Assembly: GCA_944384235.1 (NCBI GenBank) | Contig: CALWSP010000006.1 | Span: 124,001-188,000, forward strand | DNA from: an uncultured Clostridia bacterium | GTDB lineage: Bacteria; Bacillota; Clostridia; Lachnospirales; CAG-274 | Direction: 5' to 3' | DNA: 64,000 bases | Shown here: positions 46,444 to 55,455 of the stretch, piece by piece | Layout: every line of letters starts with the position of its first letter | How positions within the stretch are numbered: position 1 is the stretch's first letter | Made by a program: the position numbers and the translations under genes | Notes under the pieces: model-generated | What the model was told of the DNA's origin: nothing | Database searches by the model: none | Seen by the model: the letters and a program-made list of their open reading frames with translations, nothing else

Positions 46444-48501
46444 CTATAAAACATCGTTTTCCTTATTTATATCAGAACCTAATACATACATAAAATATAA
46501 ATATTTTGCAGCTTTTTCTCTTGTAACAATAGCCTTTGGCTCAAGCTTATAGCCGTTTTCCATTTTCCCTCTTTCACATTCCTCGCTTCTAATTAAACCA
46601 AGCTCGTAACTATCTTCCATAGCTTTTTTATATTTTTCATCTATCTCACTCTTGTCTGTTATTTTTCCATAACCAACAAGTGGATAATATTGAGCTTCTT
46701 CGCCAACTAAATTAGGGTCGTAGTTAGGGTCGTCAGGAGAAATGTTTGTGCCATTGTAGTCAGTCATATATTTAGGCTTTTCATCAAATTTAGAATTATA
46801 CGCATCAAGGTTAATTTTCGCCATAACCTCCCTTGTCAATTCTCCACAGCCATATGTATTTCCCTCAAAAATATCCTCGCCATAAATAGTTTTTAACCCC
46901 TCTAAATATTCCTCAATACTAATGCTATTTTTAGGGTTAAACTTTCCATCTTCATCTTTTTTCATAGCTCCAATCTGAACCATTTTTTCAATTTGGTTTC
47001 TATAATATGAGTTTTCTCCCACAACATCAACGCAAACTTCAGGGTATACTCTTTCCCAGTTGCCACTTTCAACATCATCTGCCATAAAATCAACCAAAGG
47101 CTCTAGCTCACTAAAACCATTTGTTGCAAGCTTTTTAACTTCCTCAACAACAAGTCTTGCATATTGCTTAGCAAGTGCTTCTTTAAAATGAGTTGTGTCT
47201 ATTTTGTTGTCAGGGTGACCATTTGCATAACTTCCGCTGTTTGTCTTTCCAGGTGTTTCTCCTGCCTCTAAAGACATAACAATTGCCATCGCATCTTCAT
47301 ACCCAATTTCAGTCAAATACTCACAGCTTAAACTGTTTAAATCAACTAAAGGAACATTTAGCTTCTTAGCAACTTCTTTCATAACCTTTGGAAATTCTCT
47401 GTCCTCTGTTGTAAAGCTGTTTTTAAACTCTCCGTTTTCAAACTTGCTAGCTCTTGTCATAGGCGTTACTAATATAGGAATCATTCCTCTGGCTCTAATA
47501 GCTGGTATATAACAATTTTCAAGATATTCTCTATACATCTTTTCTGTTGAGCCAACACCAAACCTTCCTGTTGGGTCAGCTGCTACACCAATGTCGTTTC
47601 CTTTTTTTTCGTCATTATGCCCAGACTGAATAAAAACAAAATCCCCCTCAGAGCCTGTCATAAGCACATCATTTAGCCTACCCTCTTGATACATCTGCTT
47701 AACAGACCTTCCTCCCATAGAGTAGTTTACAACATTCACTTTGTCAAGCTCAAATAGCCTGTCAAAAACCTGTCCCCAACCACACATAGGAGCTTCTTCA
47801 AAAAGGTACGATTTTAAAGTTGAATCCCCTAAAAGGTAAATGCTTATTTTTTCGCTTTTGTTCTTTTCAATTGGTGTTATTTTTATGCTTTTTAAAACAA
47901 CTGGCTTGTTTATTTCCTTTGCCTCAACTTCAATGTCTATAAAATCTCTGCCGTTAGCAAAGTCAAAAGACCAAATATCTCCGTCCCACTTAGCTGGGTG
48001 TAAGTTAGGAACTAGCTTTGCTGCGTCCCAGTAAGGTGTGTTTTCAAGCCTGTATGTCTGCATAGCGCTAACACTTAAATAAGAGCTGTTTTGTCCATCT
48101 TCAACCTCAACTTCAATATGGTATGCCCCAGCAGGAGCTTTAACCCTAAAAACCATTCCACCATAGTTGTAAGTTGTAGCTTTGTTTAACCCAAGCTTTT
48201 TGCCGTTTTTATCCACAGTGTTAAACATTTGAACACTTTGCTCTTTAACAACAAACCCCTCTTTAGTTTCTTCAATTTTTGACATATTAACTTCTCTAAC
48301 TGGCATAGAGCTTGTTTGGTTTACAAAACCATATCCTCTGTCATAATCATACTTTTCAGCTTTTAACACTCTTTTAGAGCCTGCCATAAAATCGCTTGTA
48401 AAATTAAAATACATATTGCTTTCCTTTCCAATAGCAAAGCTACTGCAAGATATAGTCATAATTGTAGCCAAGCCAATAGATAAAATTCTTTTTAGTTTCA
48501 T
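46444..48501 (-). CDS. secreted rhamnogalacturonan acetylesterase-type SGNH hydrolase with SLH-like C-terminus
   Basis: 685 aa with an N-terminal signal peptide (MKLKRILSIGLATIMTIS...). An N-terminal beta domain (about 40-210) precedes an SGNH hydrolase domain (about 215-465) with YLLGDSTLKSY (block I, Ser), NYSMGGRSV (block II, Gly), QSGHND (block III, Asn) and KIDTTHF (block V, Asp/His), as in rhamnogalacturonan acetylesterases. The C-terminal part has two degenerate SLH-like segments (DVVGENSYYRNQIEKMVQIG near 495; YELGLIRSEECERG near 640). It would remove acetyl groups from RG-I at the cell surface. It lies 9 bp downstream of the AraC gene. Confidence 0.82.
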   Translation of the reverse strand: MKLKRILSIGLATIMTISCSSFAIGKESNMYFNFTSDFMAGSKRVLKAEKYDYDRGYGFVNQTSSMPVREVNMSKIEETKEGFVVKEQSVQMFNTVDKNGKKLGLNKATTYNYGGMVFRVKAPAGAYHIEVEVEDGQNSSYLSVSAMQTYRLENTPYWDAAKLVPNLHPAKWDGDIWSFDFANGRDFIDIEVEAKEINKPVVLKSIKITPIEKNKSEKISIYLLGDSTLKSYLFEEAPMCGWGQVFDRLFELDKVNVVNYSMGGRSVKQMYQEGRLNDVLMTGSEGDFVFIQSGHNDEKKGNDIGVAADPTGRFGVGSTEKMYREYLENCYIPAIRARGMIPILVTPMTRASKFENGEFKNSFTTEDREFPKVMKEVAKKLNVPLVDLNSLSCEYLTEIGYEDAMAIVMSLEAGETPGKTNSGSYANGHPDNKIDTTHFKEALAKQYARLVVEEVKKLATNGFSELEPLVDFMADDVESGNWERVYPEVCVDVVGENSYYRNQIEKMVQIGAMKKDEDGKFNPKNSISIEEYLEGLKTIYGEDIFEGNTYGCGELTREVMAKINLDAYNSKFDEKPKYMTDYNGTNISPDDPNYDPNLVGEEAQYYPLVGYGKITDKSEIDEKYKKAMEDSYELGLIRSEECERGKMENGYKLEPKAIVTREKAAKYLYFMYVLGSDINKENDVL

Positions 48502-48510
48502 AAATACCTC

Positions 48511-49368
48511 CTAAATATATTCTCTGTTTTTTCTATATTGCAAAGGTGATATACCTTTACTTTTTTTAAACACATCTCCAAAATAGTTGCTGTCGTTAAA
48601 GCCAGATTCATACGCTACATCTGTTATAGATAACTTTGTTTCAAGTAAAAGTTCACAAGCCTTTTTTATTCTTAAATTAAGTAAATACTCTTTAAAGCCA
48701 AAGCCCGTCACTTCTTTAAACTTTTTAGAAAAATAAGTGCTACTCATATTCACATAATTTGACACATCTAAAAGGCTAACATTTTTGTTAAAGTTGTCTA
48801 ATATAAACTTTGCAGCCTTTTGTATGCTTTCATCTGACGAACTTAAAATTTGAATGTTGTCAATAACATCAATCCCCTGCTTGTTTATATTAATATGCCT
48901 TTTAAACCTAATTAAAAATATTAAAAGTTCTGTCATATAACATTCAATTAAAGTTTCAGAAAAATCATCTTTGTTTTGGTATTCATTTATAATTTGAGCT
49001 ATAAGATTTTCAACATATTCCCTTCTCTGAATTGGAATACTAAATATTCTTTGTTTAAAACAATCTTCAACTTCCTTTTTCCCAAACTTTTCTATAACCT
49101 TTGAAAGATATTTTTCACTAAATAAAATATAGTCCCTTTCGTTCACTTTGTCAGAGCTATATGTAGTTTTGTGCATAATATCCTTGTCTATAAGAACTAA
49201 ATCTCCCTTTGATATGTTGTATATATCACTTTCAATAAAAAACTTTCTAGTTCCAGCAACAAGGTAATATATTTCATAAACAGAATGGAAATGGGCATTT
49301 TTCATTTCATAATACTTTCCCTGTCTATCATTTGCTGCCTCTATTTCTGAATAAATTTTACGATACAT
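48511..49368 (-). CDS. AraC-family transcriptional regulator
   Basis: 285 aa. An N-terminal cupin-like sensor (NAHFHSVYEIYYLVAG near 24) and a C-terminal double helix-turn-helix (VSLLDVSNYVNMSSTYFSKKF near 197; SITDVAYESGFNDSNYFGDVF near 248) form the standard AraC layout. It is divergent from the lyase-like gene and heads the esterase-ade unit, so it probably activates both on a pectin-derived signal. The lyase promoter has a good -10 but no -35, as expected for an activated promoter. Confidence 0.9.
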   Translation of the reverse strand: MYRKIYSEIEAANDRQGKYYEMKNAHFHSVYEIYYLVAGTRKFFIESDIYNISKGDLVLIDKDIMHKTTYSSDKVNERDYILFSEKYLSKVIEKFGKKEVEDCFKQRIFSIPIQRREYVENLIAQIINEYQNKDDFSETLIECYMTELLIFLIRFKRHININKQGIDVIDNIQILSSSDESIQKAAKFILDNFNKNVSLLDVSNYVNMSSTYFSKKFKEVTGFGFKEYLLNLRIKKACELLLETKLSITDVAYESGFNDSNYFGDVFKKSKGISPLQYRKNREYI

Positions 49369-49443
49369 AACAATCCACCTTAAAATATCTGTATTTTAAT
49401 TATATCACATAAGCATTTAAAGGTAAATACATTTTTATTGTAG

Positions 49444-49449
49444 TATAAT
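49444..49449 (+). promoter_or_regulatory. -10 element of the lyase-like gene, no -35
   Basis: TATAAT lies 31 bp before the ATG. The bases 17 bp further upstream (aggtaa) do not resemble TTGACA, fitting dependence on an activator such as the divergent AraC protein. Confidence 0.5.
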
Positions 49450-49479
49450 ATAAAAAAACTAAAAGAAAGGTTACTTAAA

Positions 49480-51660
49480 ATGATTAAATTAGATTTTGAA
49501 AAAATATACTCAACAGATGGAATAAATGAAAATTGTTATATAGGAATTCCTTTTAAAAAAGGCTCTTTAAAAGATGTTTCAACTGTGTCAATTACAAACG
49601 AGGATAACATAGAGTATGCTTCTCAGTCAAAGGCAACTAGCCTTTGGGACGATGGAAGTGTTAAATGGCTTTTTACAGACTTTGAGGCTGATATTTTAGC
49701 AAATAAATCAGCTACATATTTCCTACACACAAATAAAGCTCCTTCTAGCTTTGATGGAATAGAATATAAAAACCAAATTATAAACACTGGCACATTAAAA
49801 GCAAAACTTGGCAAAAACAACACTTTGTTTGAATATGTAGAGTTTAATAACAAAAAATATGAAAACTTAGTAAACTTGCCAGTTTTAACAGACAAAAAAA
49901 ATAATGTCTACACACCTGAAATAGAAAATATAGAAACTTTAGATAAAGGTAAACTTCTAACAAGGTTAAAAGTCACTGGCTATCATAAATTAAATAATAT
50001 AAAAACATATAAATTTGAAATAAAACTAACTTTTTATAGAAATAAAAACTCCTTTGAACTTGCCTACAATTTAATAAACACCACAAACTCACCTTTAAAA
50101 ATTAAAAGCCTTGTTGCAAGCTCAGAATTAGAAAATAACCAAAATATAGTTGCGCACACAGGCATATCTAATTATAAAACAAGGTTTACTAAAAGTAATG
50201 GTGAAGAAATATTTACATACATTGACGCTAATTTATTAAAATTTGAATCTAATGAACATAACTCAGAAGTCTTTTATGGCACATTTTTTGGAGATTTAAC
50301 AAACTCAGAAATAGGTTTAAGTGCAACAGTTTTCCAAGCACATCAAAACTTCCCTAAAGCAATAAAAATTAAAGATACTAAAATGGAAGTTATGATTGTT
50401 CCAGAAAACATAGGAAATGTAAAAATGGAAAGCGGTATGGCAAGAGAACAAAAAATATTATACTACTTCCATACTCCTTGCGAGGATATACAAAGCATAA
50501 ACGATAAAACAATTAGATACCAAATGCCAAATAGGCCTAGTGTTAGCCCAGAAGTGTTTAAAACATCTGAAGTCTTTTTAGATGTTTTTACAGAAAATAA
50601 AAACTTTGAAATTGAACTTTTTCTAACATCTAAAGCTGATGAACACGCAAGATGCTATGGAATGATGTCTTGGGGAGATGCTCCTGATATAGGCTATACA
50701 ACACAAGGTAGAGGTAATGGTGCATTAGTTTGGACAAATAACGAATATGACTTTTCCCATAGCTGTGCTCTTCAGTATGTAAGAACAGGAACAAGAAGAT
50801 ACTTAGACTACTTAATAACATCTGCAAGACACTGGATAGATGTTGATGTGTGCCATTATAGTGATGACCCTTTAATTATGGGTGGCCAATATGAACATAG
50901 CCACGGGCATATCCTTTCAAAATCTATTGTTTGCTCTCATCAATGGGTTGAAGGCCTTTTAGATTACTACCACTTAACAGGCGATATAGATGGCTATAAC
51001 ACAGCTCTTGGAATTGGTGAAAATGTGCTTAGGCTTCTTGACACTCCTAAGTTTAACACCCCAGGCGAAACAAGTGCAAGAGAAACTGGCTGGGCTTTAA
51101 GAACATTAACTACCTTATATCTTGAAACATATGATGAAAAATGGCTTGAAAAATGCGAGTGGATAGTTCATCACTTTAAAGTTTGGGAAGAAAAATATGG
51201 CCTTTGGCTTTCCCCATACACAGATAACACAGCTATTAGAGTAGTCTTTATGATTTCAGTTGCAGTAGGTAGCTTAATTAGATATTATAGAATAAATCCT
51301 AAAGAAGAAATTAAAAATATGATTTTAAAAGCTGTAAAAGACCTTTGCGATAATGCAAGGCTTGACAATGGCTTGTTCTATTATAAAGAGCTTCCTAGCT
51401 TAAAAAGGTTAGGAAATAACCCTTTAATTTTAGAAGCTCTTTCAATTGCTTATGAACTAAGTGGAGATGTAGAATTTATTAAAGCTGGTATCCCAACTTT
51501 AAAATATGTTATGAGCTATAAAGCAGCTGGAATTAGCTTTAGTAAAAGACTAGAAGAAGATTCCCTCATACAAGGCCAAATGGGCACTAAAAACTTTGCT
51601 CAACTTATGGTTCCTGTAACTGTCTTTTATGTAATAGCATCAAATCTTAATTTATTATAA
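49480..51660 (+). CDS. exo-rhamnogalacturonan lyase-like protein (PcRGLX type)
   Basis: 726 aa, no signal peptide, so cytoplasmic. The N-terminal IGIPFKKGSLKDVSTVSI and LWDDGSVKWLFTDFEA (about 22-70) resemble the N-terminal domain of PcRGLX-type exo-rhamnogalacturonan lyases, and the C-terminal half (about 390-720) has an alpha/alpha-barrel pattern with ARCYGMMSWGDAPDIGY, QYEHSHGHILSKS and TSARETGWALRTL. Family placement is from resemblance and context (AraC regulator, rhamnogalacturonan acetylesterase); exact bond specificity is not known. The ATG follows AAAGAAAGG. The stop codon abuts the tRNA gene end. Confidence 0.68.
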   Translation: MIKLDFEKIYSTDGINENCYIGIPFKKGSLKDVSTVSITNEDNIEYASQSKATSLWDDGSVKWLFTDFEADILANKSATYFLHTNKAPSSFDGIEYKNQIINTGTLKAKLGKNNTLFEYVEFNNKKYENLVNLPVLTDKKNNVYTPEIENIETLDKGKLLTRLKVTGYHKLNNIKTYKFEIKLTFYRNKNSFELAYNLINTTNSPLKIKSLVASSELENNQNIVAHTGISNYKTRFTKSNGEEIFTYIDANLLKFESNEHNSEVFYGTFFGDLTNSEIGLSATVFQAHQNFPKAIKIKDTKMEVMIVPENIGNVKMESGMAREQKILYYFHTPCEDIQSINDKTIRYQMPNRPSVSPEVFKTSEVFLDVFTENKNFEIELFLTSKADEHARCYGMMSWGDAPDIGYTTQGRGNGALVWTNNEYDFSHSCALQYVRTGTRRYLDYLITSARHWIDVDVCHYSDDPLIMGGQYEHSHGHILSKSIVCSHQWVEGLLDYYHLTGDIDGYNTALGIGENVLRLLDTPKFNTPGETSARETGWALRTLTTLYLETYDEKWLEKCEWIVHHFKVWEEKYGLWLSPYTDNTAIRVVFMISVAVGSLIRYYRINPKEEIKNMILKAVKDLCDNARLDNGLFYYKELPSLKRLGNNPLILEALSIAYELSGDVEFIKAGIPTLKYVMSYKAAGISFSKRLEEDSLIQGQMGTKNFAQLMVPVTVFYVIASNLNLL

Positions 51661-51732
51661 TGCACCCTAGGAGAATCGAACTCCCATTTCTTGGTCCGGA
51701 GCCAAGTGTTTTATCCATTAAACTAAGGGTAC
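51661..51732 (-). tRNA. tRNA-Arg (anticodon CCG)
   Basis: The minus strand folds as a complete cloverleaf. The acceptor pairs GTACCCT with AGGGTGC (one G-U), the D stem is GTTT/AAAC, the anticodon arm is CTTGG-CTCCGGA-CCAAG giving anticodon CCG (Arg, codon CGG), and the T arm is GGGAG-TTCGATT-CTCCT. The discriminator base is A at 51661; CCA is not encoded. Its 3' end directly touches the stop codon of the convergent lyase-like gene. It lies just downstream of the fumarase genes. Confidence 0.95.
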
Positions 51733-51737
51733 AAATT

Positions 51738-51761
51738 TATAGCAGGCTTTTGCCTGCTATA
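51738..51761. terminator. hairpin between fumarase and tRNA-Arg
   Basis: tatagcaggc (51738-51747) pairs perfectly with gcctgctata (51752-51761), 4-nt loop. On the minus strand the tail AATTTGTACCC is short, so read-through from fumarase into the tRNA may occur; on the plus strand the tail is more T-rich. Confidence 0.65.
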
Positions 51762-51762
51762 T

Positions 51763-52311
51763 TTATTTTCTATATTTTTGAACTTCTGTTTCGTAAAGGT
51801 TGTTTCCTTCACTGTCTATTATAACTATTCCAGGAAAGTTTTCAACTTCTAATTTATGAATTGCCTCTGAACCTAAATCATTATATGCAATCACTTCGCA
51901 ACTTTTTACACAAGTGCTTAATAACGCTCCTGCTCCACCAACAGCTCCAATATATACTGCACCATATTTTTTCATAGCCTCTATAACTAAAACATCTCTG
52001 CTCCCTTTTCCAATCATACAAGTTAAACCAAGCTCAATAGTTTTTGGCGAATATTTGTCCATTCTATAACTTGTTGTTGGCCCAACAGAACCAATAACCT
52101 CCCCCTCCTTTGCTGGCGATGGCCCTGCAAAATATATAGTTTGGTTTTTTATGTCAAAAGGCAAGTCAATTCCCTTTTCTAAATTTTCTAACATTCTCTT
52201 ATGGGCTGCATCTCTTGCTGTGTATATCACTCCATTAATTTTAACAATATCCCCTGCTTTTAACTCTCTTGCCTTTTCTCTTGTAATAGGTGTGTTTAAA
52301 ACTATTTCCAT
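51763..52311 (-). CDS. fumB: class I fumarate hydratase, beta subunit
   Basis: 182 aa, the C-terminal half of two-subunit iron-sulfur fumarases. FAGPSPAKEGEVIGSVGPTT (about 66-85), SYRMDKYSPK near 87 and MIGKGSRD near 102 are conserved. It pairs with the alpha subunit that ends 15 bp upstream. Together they interconvert fumarate and malate; the oxygen-sensitive type fits an anaerobe. The exported gene symbol follows the beta subunit naming and is not important. Confidence 0.92.
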   Translation of the reverse strand: MEIVLNTPITREKARELKAGDIVKINGVIYTARDAAHKRMLENLEKGIDLPFDIKNQTIYFAGPSPAKEGEVIGSVGPTTSYRMDKYSPKTIELGLTCMIGKGSRDVLVIEAMKKYGAVYIGAVGGAGALLSTCVKSCEVIAYNDLGSEAIHKLEVENFPGIVIIDSEGNNLYETEVQKYRK

Positions 52312-52326
52312 AAATAAGCCTCCAAT

Positions 52327-53169
52327 TTAAATGTATCTTTCGCTATGCCTTGTCACGTGGCAACTAATGTTAACTGCCAAAGGTAACCCTGCTATATGAG
52401 TTGCAAAACTTTCTATGTTAACCCCTAAAATTGTAGTGTTTCCGCCTAAACCTTGAGGCCCTATACCTAAATTGTTAGCCCTTTTAAATATTTCTTCTTC
52501 AATTTCAGCAATATGTGCTTTTTCAGATTTAGAGCCAACTTTTCTTAAAAGAGCTTTTTTTGCTAACTTAGCACACATTTCAAAATTTCCGCCAATACCA
52601 ACGCCAACAACCATCGGCGGGCAAGGGTTAGGTCCTGCACTTTTAATACAGTCAATAATAGCGTTTTTAACACCCTCCACACCATCAGCAGGCTTTAACA
52701 TATATACTTTACTCATATTTTCGCTTCCAAAACCCTTTGGTGCAACTTCTATGTGAATTTTATCCCCCTCAACAATATCATAATGAATAATTGCAGGTGT
52801 GTTATCCTTTGTGTTTTCTCTAATTAAAGGGTCTTTAACAACAGACTTTCTAAGATAACCATCTACATAACCTCTTCTAACACCTTCGTTTATAGCCTCT
52901 GTCAAACTTCCACCAACAAGATGAACATCTTGTCCAACTTCTATAAACACAACAGCCATTCCAGTGTCTTGGCAAATTGGCTTGTTTTTACACTTAGCTA
53001 ATTTAGCGTTTTCTATAAGCTGAGATAAGATATTTTTACCTATTTCAGACTGCTCATTTTTTTCAGCATTTTCTATTGCGCTATAAATATCCTCGTTTAA
53101 ACAACAATTAGCCTCAATACACATTTCCTTAATAGCTTCGCTAATTAAAGCAACATTAACTTCTCTCAT
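52327..53169 (-). CDS. fumA: class I fumarate hydratase, alpha subunit
   Basis: 280 aa. The Fe4S4 ligands lie at KPICQDTGMAVVF near 62 (Cys), GPNPCPPMVVGVGIGGNFEMCAKLAKKALL (Cys near 187 and Cys near 206, motif split here for length in two parts GPNPCPPMVVGVGIGG and NFEMCAKLAKKALL). GLGGNTTILGV near 247 is also typical. It is the first gene of the fumarase pair, with its own promoter. L-tartrate dehydratase is a related alternative, but the subunit lengths and context favour fumarase. Confidence 0.92.
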   Translation of the reverse strand: MREVNVALISEAIKEMCIEANCCLNEDIYSAIENAEKNEQSEIGKNILSQLIENAKLAKCKNKPICQDTGMAVVFIEVGQDVHLVGGSLTEAINEGVRRGYVDGYLRKSVVKDPLIRENTKDNTPAIIHYDIVEGDKIHIEVAPKGFGSENMSKVYMLKPADGVEGVKNAIIDCIKSAGPNPCPPMVVGVGIGGNFEMCAKLAKKALLRKVGSKSEKAHIAEIEEEIFKRANNLGIGPQGLGGNTTILGVNIESFATHIAGLPLAVNISCHVTRHSERYI

Positions 53170-53202
53170 AATTTTTTCTCCTCGTCTGAAATATTTAAAT
53201 CA

Positions 53203-53231
53203 ATTATAACAAATCAATTTAATTTTCACAA
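53203..53231 (-). promoter_or_regulatory. promoter of the fumarase genes
   Basis: On the minus strand TTGTGA (53226-53231), 17 bp, TATAAT (53203-53208). Confidence 0.72.
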
Positions 53232-53248
53232 TAATTTTTTAAATAAAA

Positions 53249-53268
53249 AAGGACGCATAAGCGCCCTT
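53249..53268 (-). terminator. intrinsic terminator after efp
   Basis: aaggacgc / gcgccctt with one G-U pair and a 4-nt loop, followed by TTTTTT on the minus strand. Confidence 0.85.
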
Positions 53269-53274
53269 AAAAAA

Positions 53275-53838
53275 TTATTTATTTACTCTACCTAAGTATT
53301 CACCAGTTTCAGTGTCAACCTTAATAATTTCGCCTTGGTTAATAAATAAAGGAACATTTACAGTAGCACCTGTTTCAACAGTAGCTGGCTTAGTAGCACC
53401 TGTTGCAGTGTCGCCCTTAAACCCAGGCTCAGTTTCAATAACCTCAAGCTCAACATTAAGAGGAGGCTCAATACCAAACACCTTGCCTTGGTAGCTAAGC
53501 ACCTTAACATTTTCATTTTCCTTAACAAACTTTAAAGTGTCGCCAACTTCAGACGCAGGAATAGGAATCTGGTCATAAGTTTCAACGTCCATAAAGTAGT
53601 AAAGCTCGCCATCGTTGTAAAGGTAAGACATATCCTTTCTATCAATATGAGCCTTAGGCATTTTTTCAGTTGGTCTAAAAGTTTTTTCAACAACAGCACC
53701 AGAAACAAGATTTTTTAACTTAGTTCTAACAAAAGCTGCACCTTTACCAGGCTTAACGTGCTGGAACTCAATAATCTGGTAAATATTACCTTCATATTCC
53801 ATAGTAACGCCGTTTCTAAATTCACCAGCAGAAATCAT
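53275..53838 (-). CDS. efp: elongation factor P
   Basis: EF-P rescues ribosomes at polyproline. 187 aa with the three beta-barrel domains; the tip loop is [11 protein letters not shown] with Lys32 at the residue that is modified in many bacteria. The C-terminal [17 protein letters not shown]-type ending ([19 protein letters not shown] here) is intact. No EpmA or similar modifier gene is in the window. The long proline-rich linkers of the pilin-like proteins at 57448 and 58753 are plausible EF-P clients. Confidence 0.97.
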   Translation of the reverse strand: MISAGEFRNGVTMEYEGNIYQIIEFQHVKPGKGAAFVRTKLKNLVSGAVVEKTFRPTEKMPKAHIDRKDMSYLYNDGELYYFMDVETYDQIPIPASEVGDTLKFVKENENVKVLSYQGKVFGIEPPLNVELEVIETEPGFKGDTATGATKPATVETGATVNVPLFINQGEIIKVDTETGEYLGRVNK

Positions 53839-53878
53839 ATATTTTTCCTCCTTGATATCCTTATAAATATATAACTTT

Positions 53879-53907
53879 ATAATAACCTATATTTACAAAA
53901 AATGCAA
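53879..53907 (-). promoter_or_regulatory. promoter of efp
   Basis: On the minus strand TTGCAT (53902-53907), 17 bp, TATTAT (53879-53884). Confidence 0.65.
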
Positions 53908-53998
53908 TAAAAATTTTTATTTAGCAATATTTTTATAAATTTGTGTCTTAAAACAATAAATAAATTAAAGATAATTTTTTTGAAAAAAACCCATTTTT

Positions 53999-54007
53999 TG
54001 TGGATAA
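53999..54007 (-). other. DnaA-box-like 9-mer, perfect consensus
   Basis: The minus strand reads TTATCCACA, the consensus DnaA box. It lies in the 230-bp gap between murC and efp, next to an AT-rich stretch. Confidence 0.6.
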
Positions 54008-54041
54008 TTTAAACTCTCCACACTTGTTTACATATAAATAT

Positions 54042-54050
54042 TGTGGATAA
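54042..54050 (-). other. DnaA-box-like 9-mer, perfect consensus, second copy
   Basis: A second perfect TTATCCACA on the minus strand, 43 bp from the first and in the same orientation. A 7/9 match (TTATCCCAG) and an opposite-strand 7/9 match (CTCTCCACA at 54014-54022) lie beside it. Confidence 0.6.
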
Positions 54051-54068
54051 CTGGGATAACTTTGTGCA

Positions 54069-55442
54069 TTACTTTCTTAAAACTAGTTTTTCCCCTAGTT
54101 TTACTACATCTCCAGCACCCATAGTTATCAACATATCTTGTGGATTACAGTTGTTGATAATATATTTTTCAGCGTTTTCAAAACTTCCACTATACTCCAC
54201 TTTTCCACCATATTTTACAATCTTCTCAGCTAAATCTTTGCTGCTAACAATCCCTGTGTCTTTTTCTCTTGCAGCATAAATGTCTAAAAGAATAACCTTG
54301 TCAGCCTTTGCTAAAGACTTTCCAAACTCGTCTAAAAGCTCATACGTTCTTGTATATGTGTGTGGCTGAAAAACAATATATAAGTTTTTAATGTCGTTTG
54401 CTCTTGCACTGTTTATAGTTGCATCTATTTCAGTTGGGTGGTGTGCATAATCGTCAATCACAGTCACACCGTTAAACTCTCCTTTGTGCTGAAATCTCCT
54501 GTCTGTTCCCTTGTAATTTAAAATTCCCTTTACAATCTTTTCCACATCAATGCCATATTTATAAGCTAAAGCAAAAGCTGAAAGAGAATTATACACATTG
54601 TGTTCACCAGGAATTGATAGCTGAACTTCTGCAATTTTCTCACCATTGTGATTTACTGTATACTTGCCATATCCAAAGTTGTTGTAACTAATGTTTGTAG
54701 CATACCAGTTAGCGCTCTTATCTAAGCCATATGTTTCATATTCACACTTAATGTCTTTTAAAACTTCCTCTATCCTTTGAATTTCTTTGTTTATAATTAA
54801 AAATCCATCTTCTGGAAGCCTTTTAACAAATTTATTAAAAGATTTGTATATATTATCTAAAGTCTTAAAATAGTCAATGTGGTCTTTGTCTATGTTTAAA
54901 ATAATAGCAGAATGAGGGTTAAACTTTAAAAAACTGTCACAATATTCACAAGTTTCTAAAACAAAATAATTGTCCTTGCCTATTTTATAATTTCCATTTA
55001 TGCTTGGCAACATACCACCAATAGAAACAGTTGGCTCAACCTCACCTGCAAGTAAAATTTCAGTAACAAGAGAAGAAGTTGTTGTTTTGCCGTGAGTTCC
55101 AGCTACTGATATTGGGTGCTTATATTCAAGCATTAACATTCCAACAAGCTCAGCCCTGTCTATAACAACAGCTTTAGATAGTCTGCTTGCCACAAGCTCA
55201 GGGTTATCCTCTTTAACTGCTGCCGTGTAAACAATAAGGTCAATATCATCAGTAATATTTTCTGCCACTTGCCCAATTTTAACTTCTATTCCTCTTTGCT
55301 CTAATTTTTCTGTAACACTACTTTTGCTAATGTCAGAACCTGAAACTTTCTTTCCCTTGTATGCTAAAATTTCAGCAAGGCTTGACATACTAATTCCACC
55401 AATGCCAATAAAATGAATTCTATTAAAACTATCTAATCTCAT
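54069..55442 (-). CDS. murC: UDP-N-acetylmuramate--L-alanine ligase
   Basis: MurC adds the first residue of the peptidoglycan stem peptide. 457 aa. HFIGIGGISMSSLAEILA (10-27) is the UDP-binding start, VAGTHGKTTTSSLV near 113 the ATP loop, and DDYAHHPTEI near 339 the conserved Mur ligase motif. It follows the small membrane protein gene by 13 bp. The stop lies close to the DnaA-like boxes. Confidence 0.96.
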   Translation of the reverse strand: MRLDSFNRIHFIGIGGISMSSLAEILAYKGKKVSGSDISKSSVTEKLEQRGIEVKIGQVAENITDDIDLIVYTAAVKEDNPELVASRLSKAVVIDRAELVGMLMLEYKHPISVAGTHGKTTTSSLVTEILLAGEVEPTVSIGGMLPSINGNYKIGKDNYFVLETCEYCDSFLKFNPHSAIILNIDKDHIDYFKTLDNIYKSFNKFVKRLPEDGFLIINKEIQRIEEVLKDIKCEYETYGLDKSANWYATNISYNNFGYGKYTVNHNGEKIAEVQLSIPGEHNVYNSLSAFALAYKYGIDVEKIVKGILNYKGTDRRFQHKGEFNGVTVIDDYAHHPTEIDATINSARANDIKNLYIVFQPHTYTRTYELLDEFGKSLAKADKVILLDIYAAREKDTGIVSSKDLAEKIVKYGGKVEYSGSFENAEKYIINNCNPQDMLITMGAGDVVKLGEKLVLRK

Positions 55443-55455
55443 ATTATATCTCCTT

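Noticed and set aside
51661-51732. tRNA-Arg as an attachment site for an island carrying the pectin genes
   Set aside because: I found no copy of the tRNA 3' end at the other side of the pectin genes and no integrase gene.
53839-54068. Origin of replication at the DnaA-like boxes
   Set aside because: None of the usual oriC neighbours (dnaA, dnaN, rpmH, gyrA/B) is present, and only two perfect boxes are seen.
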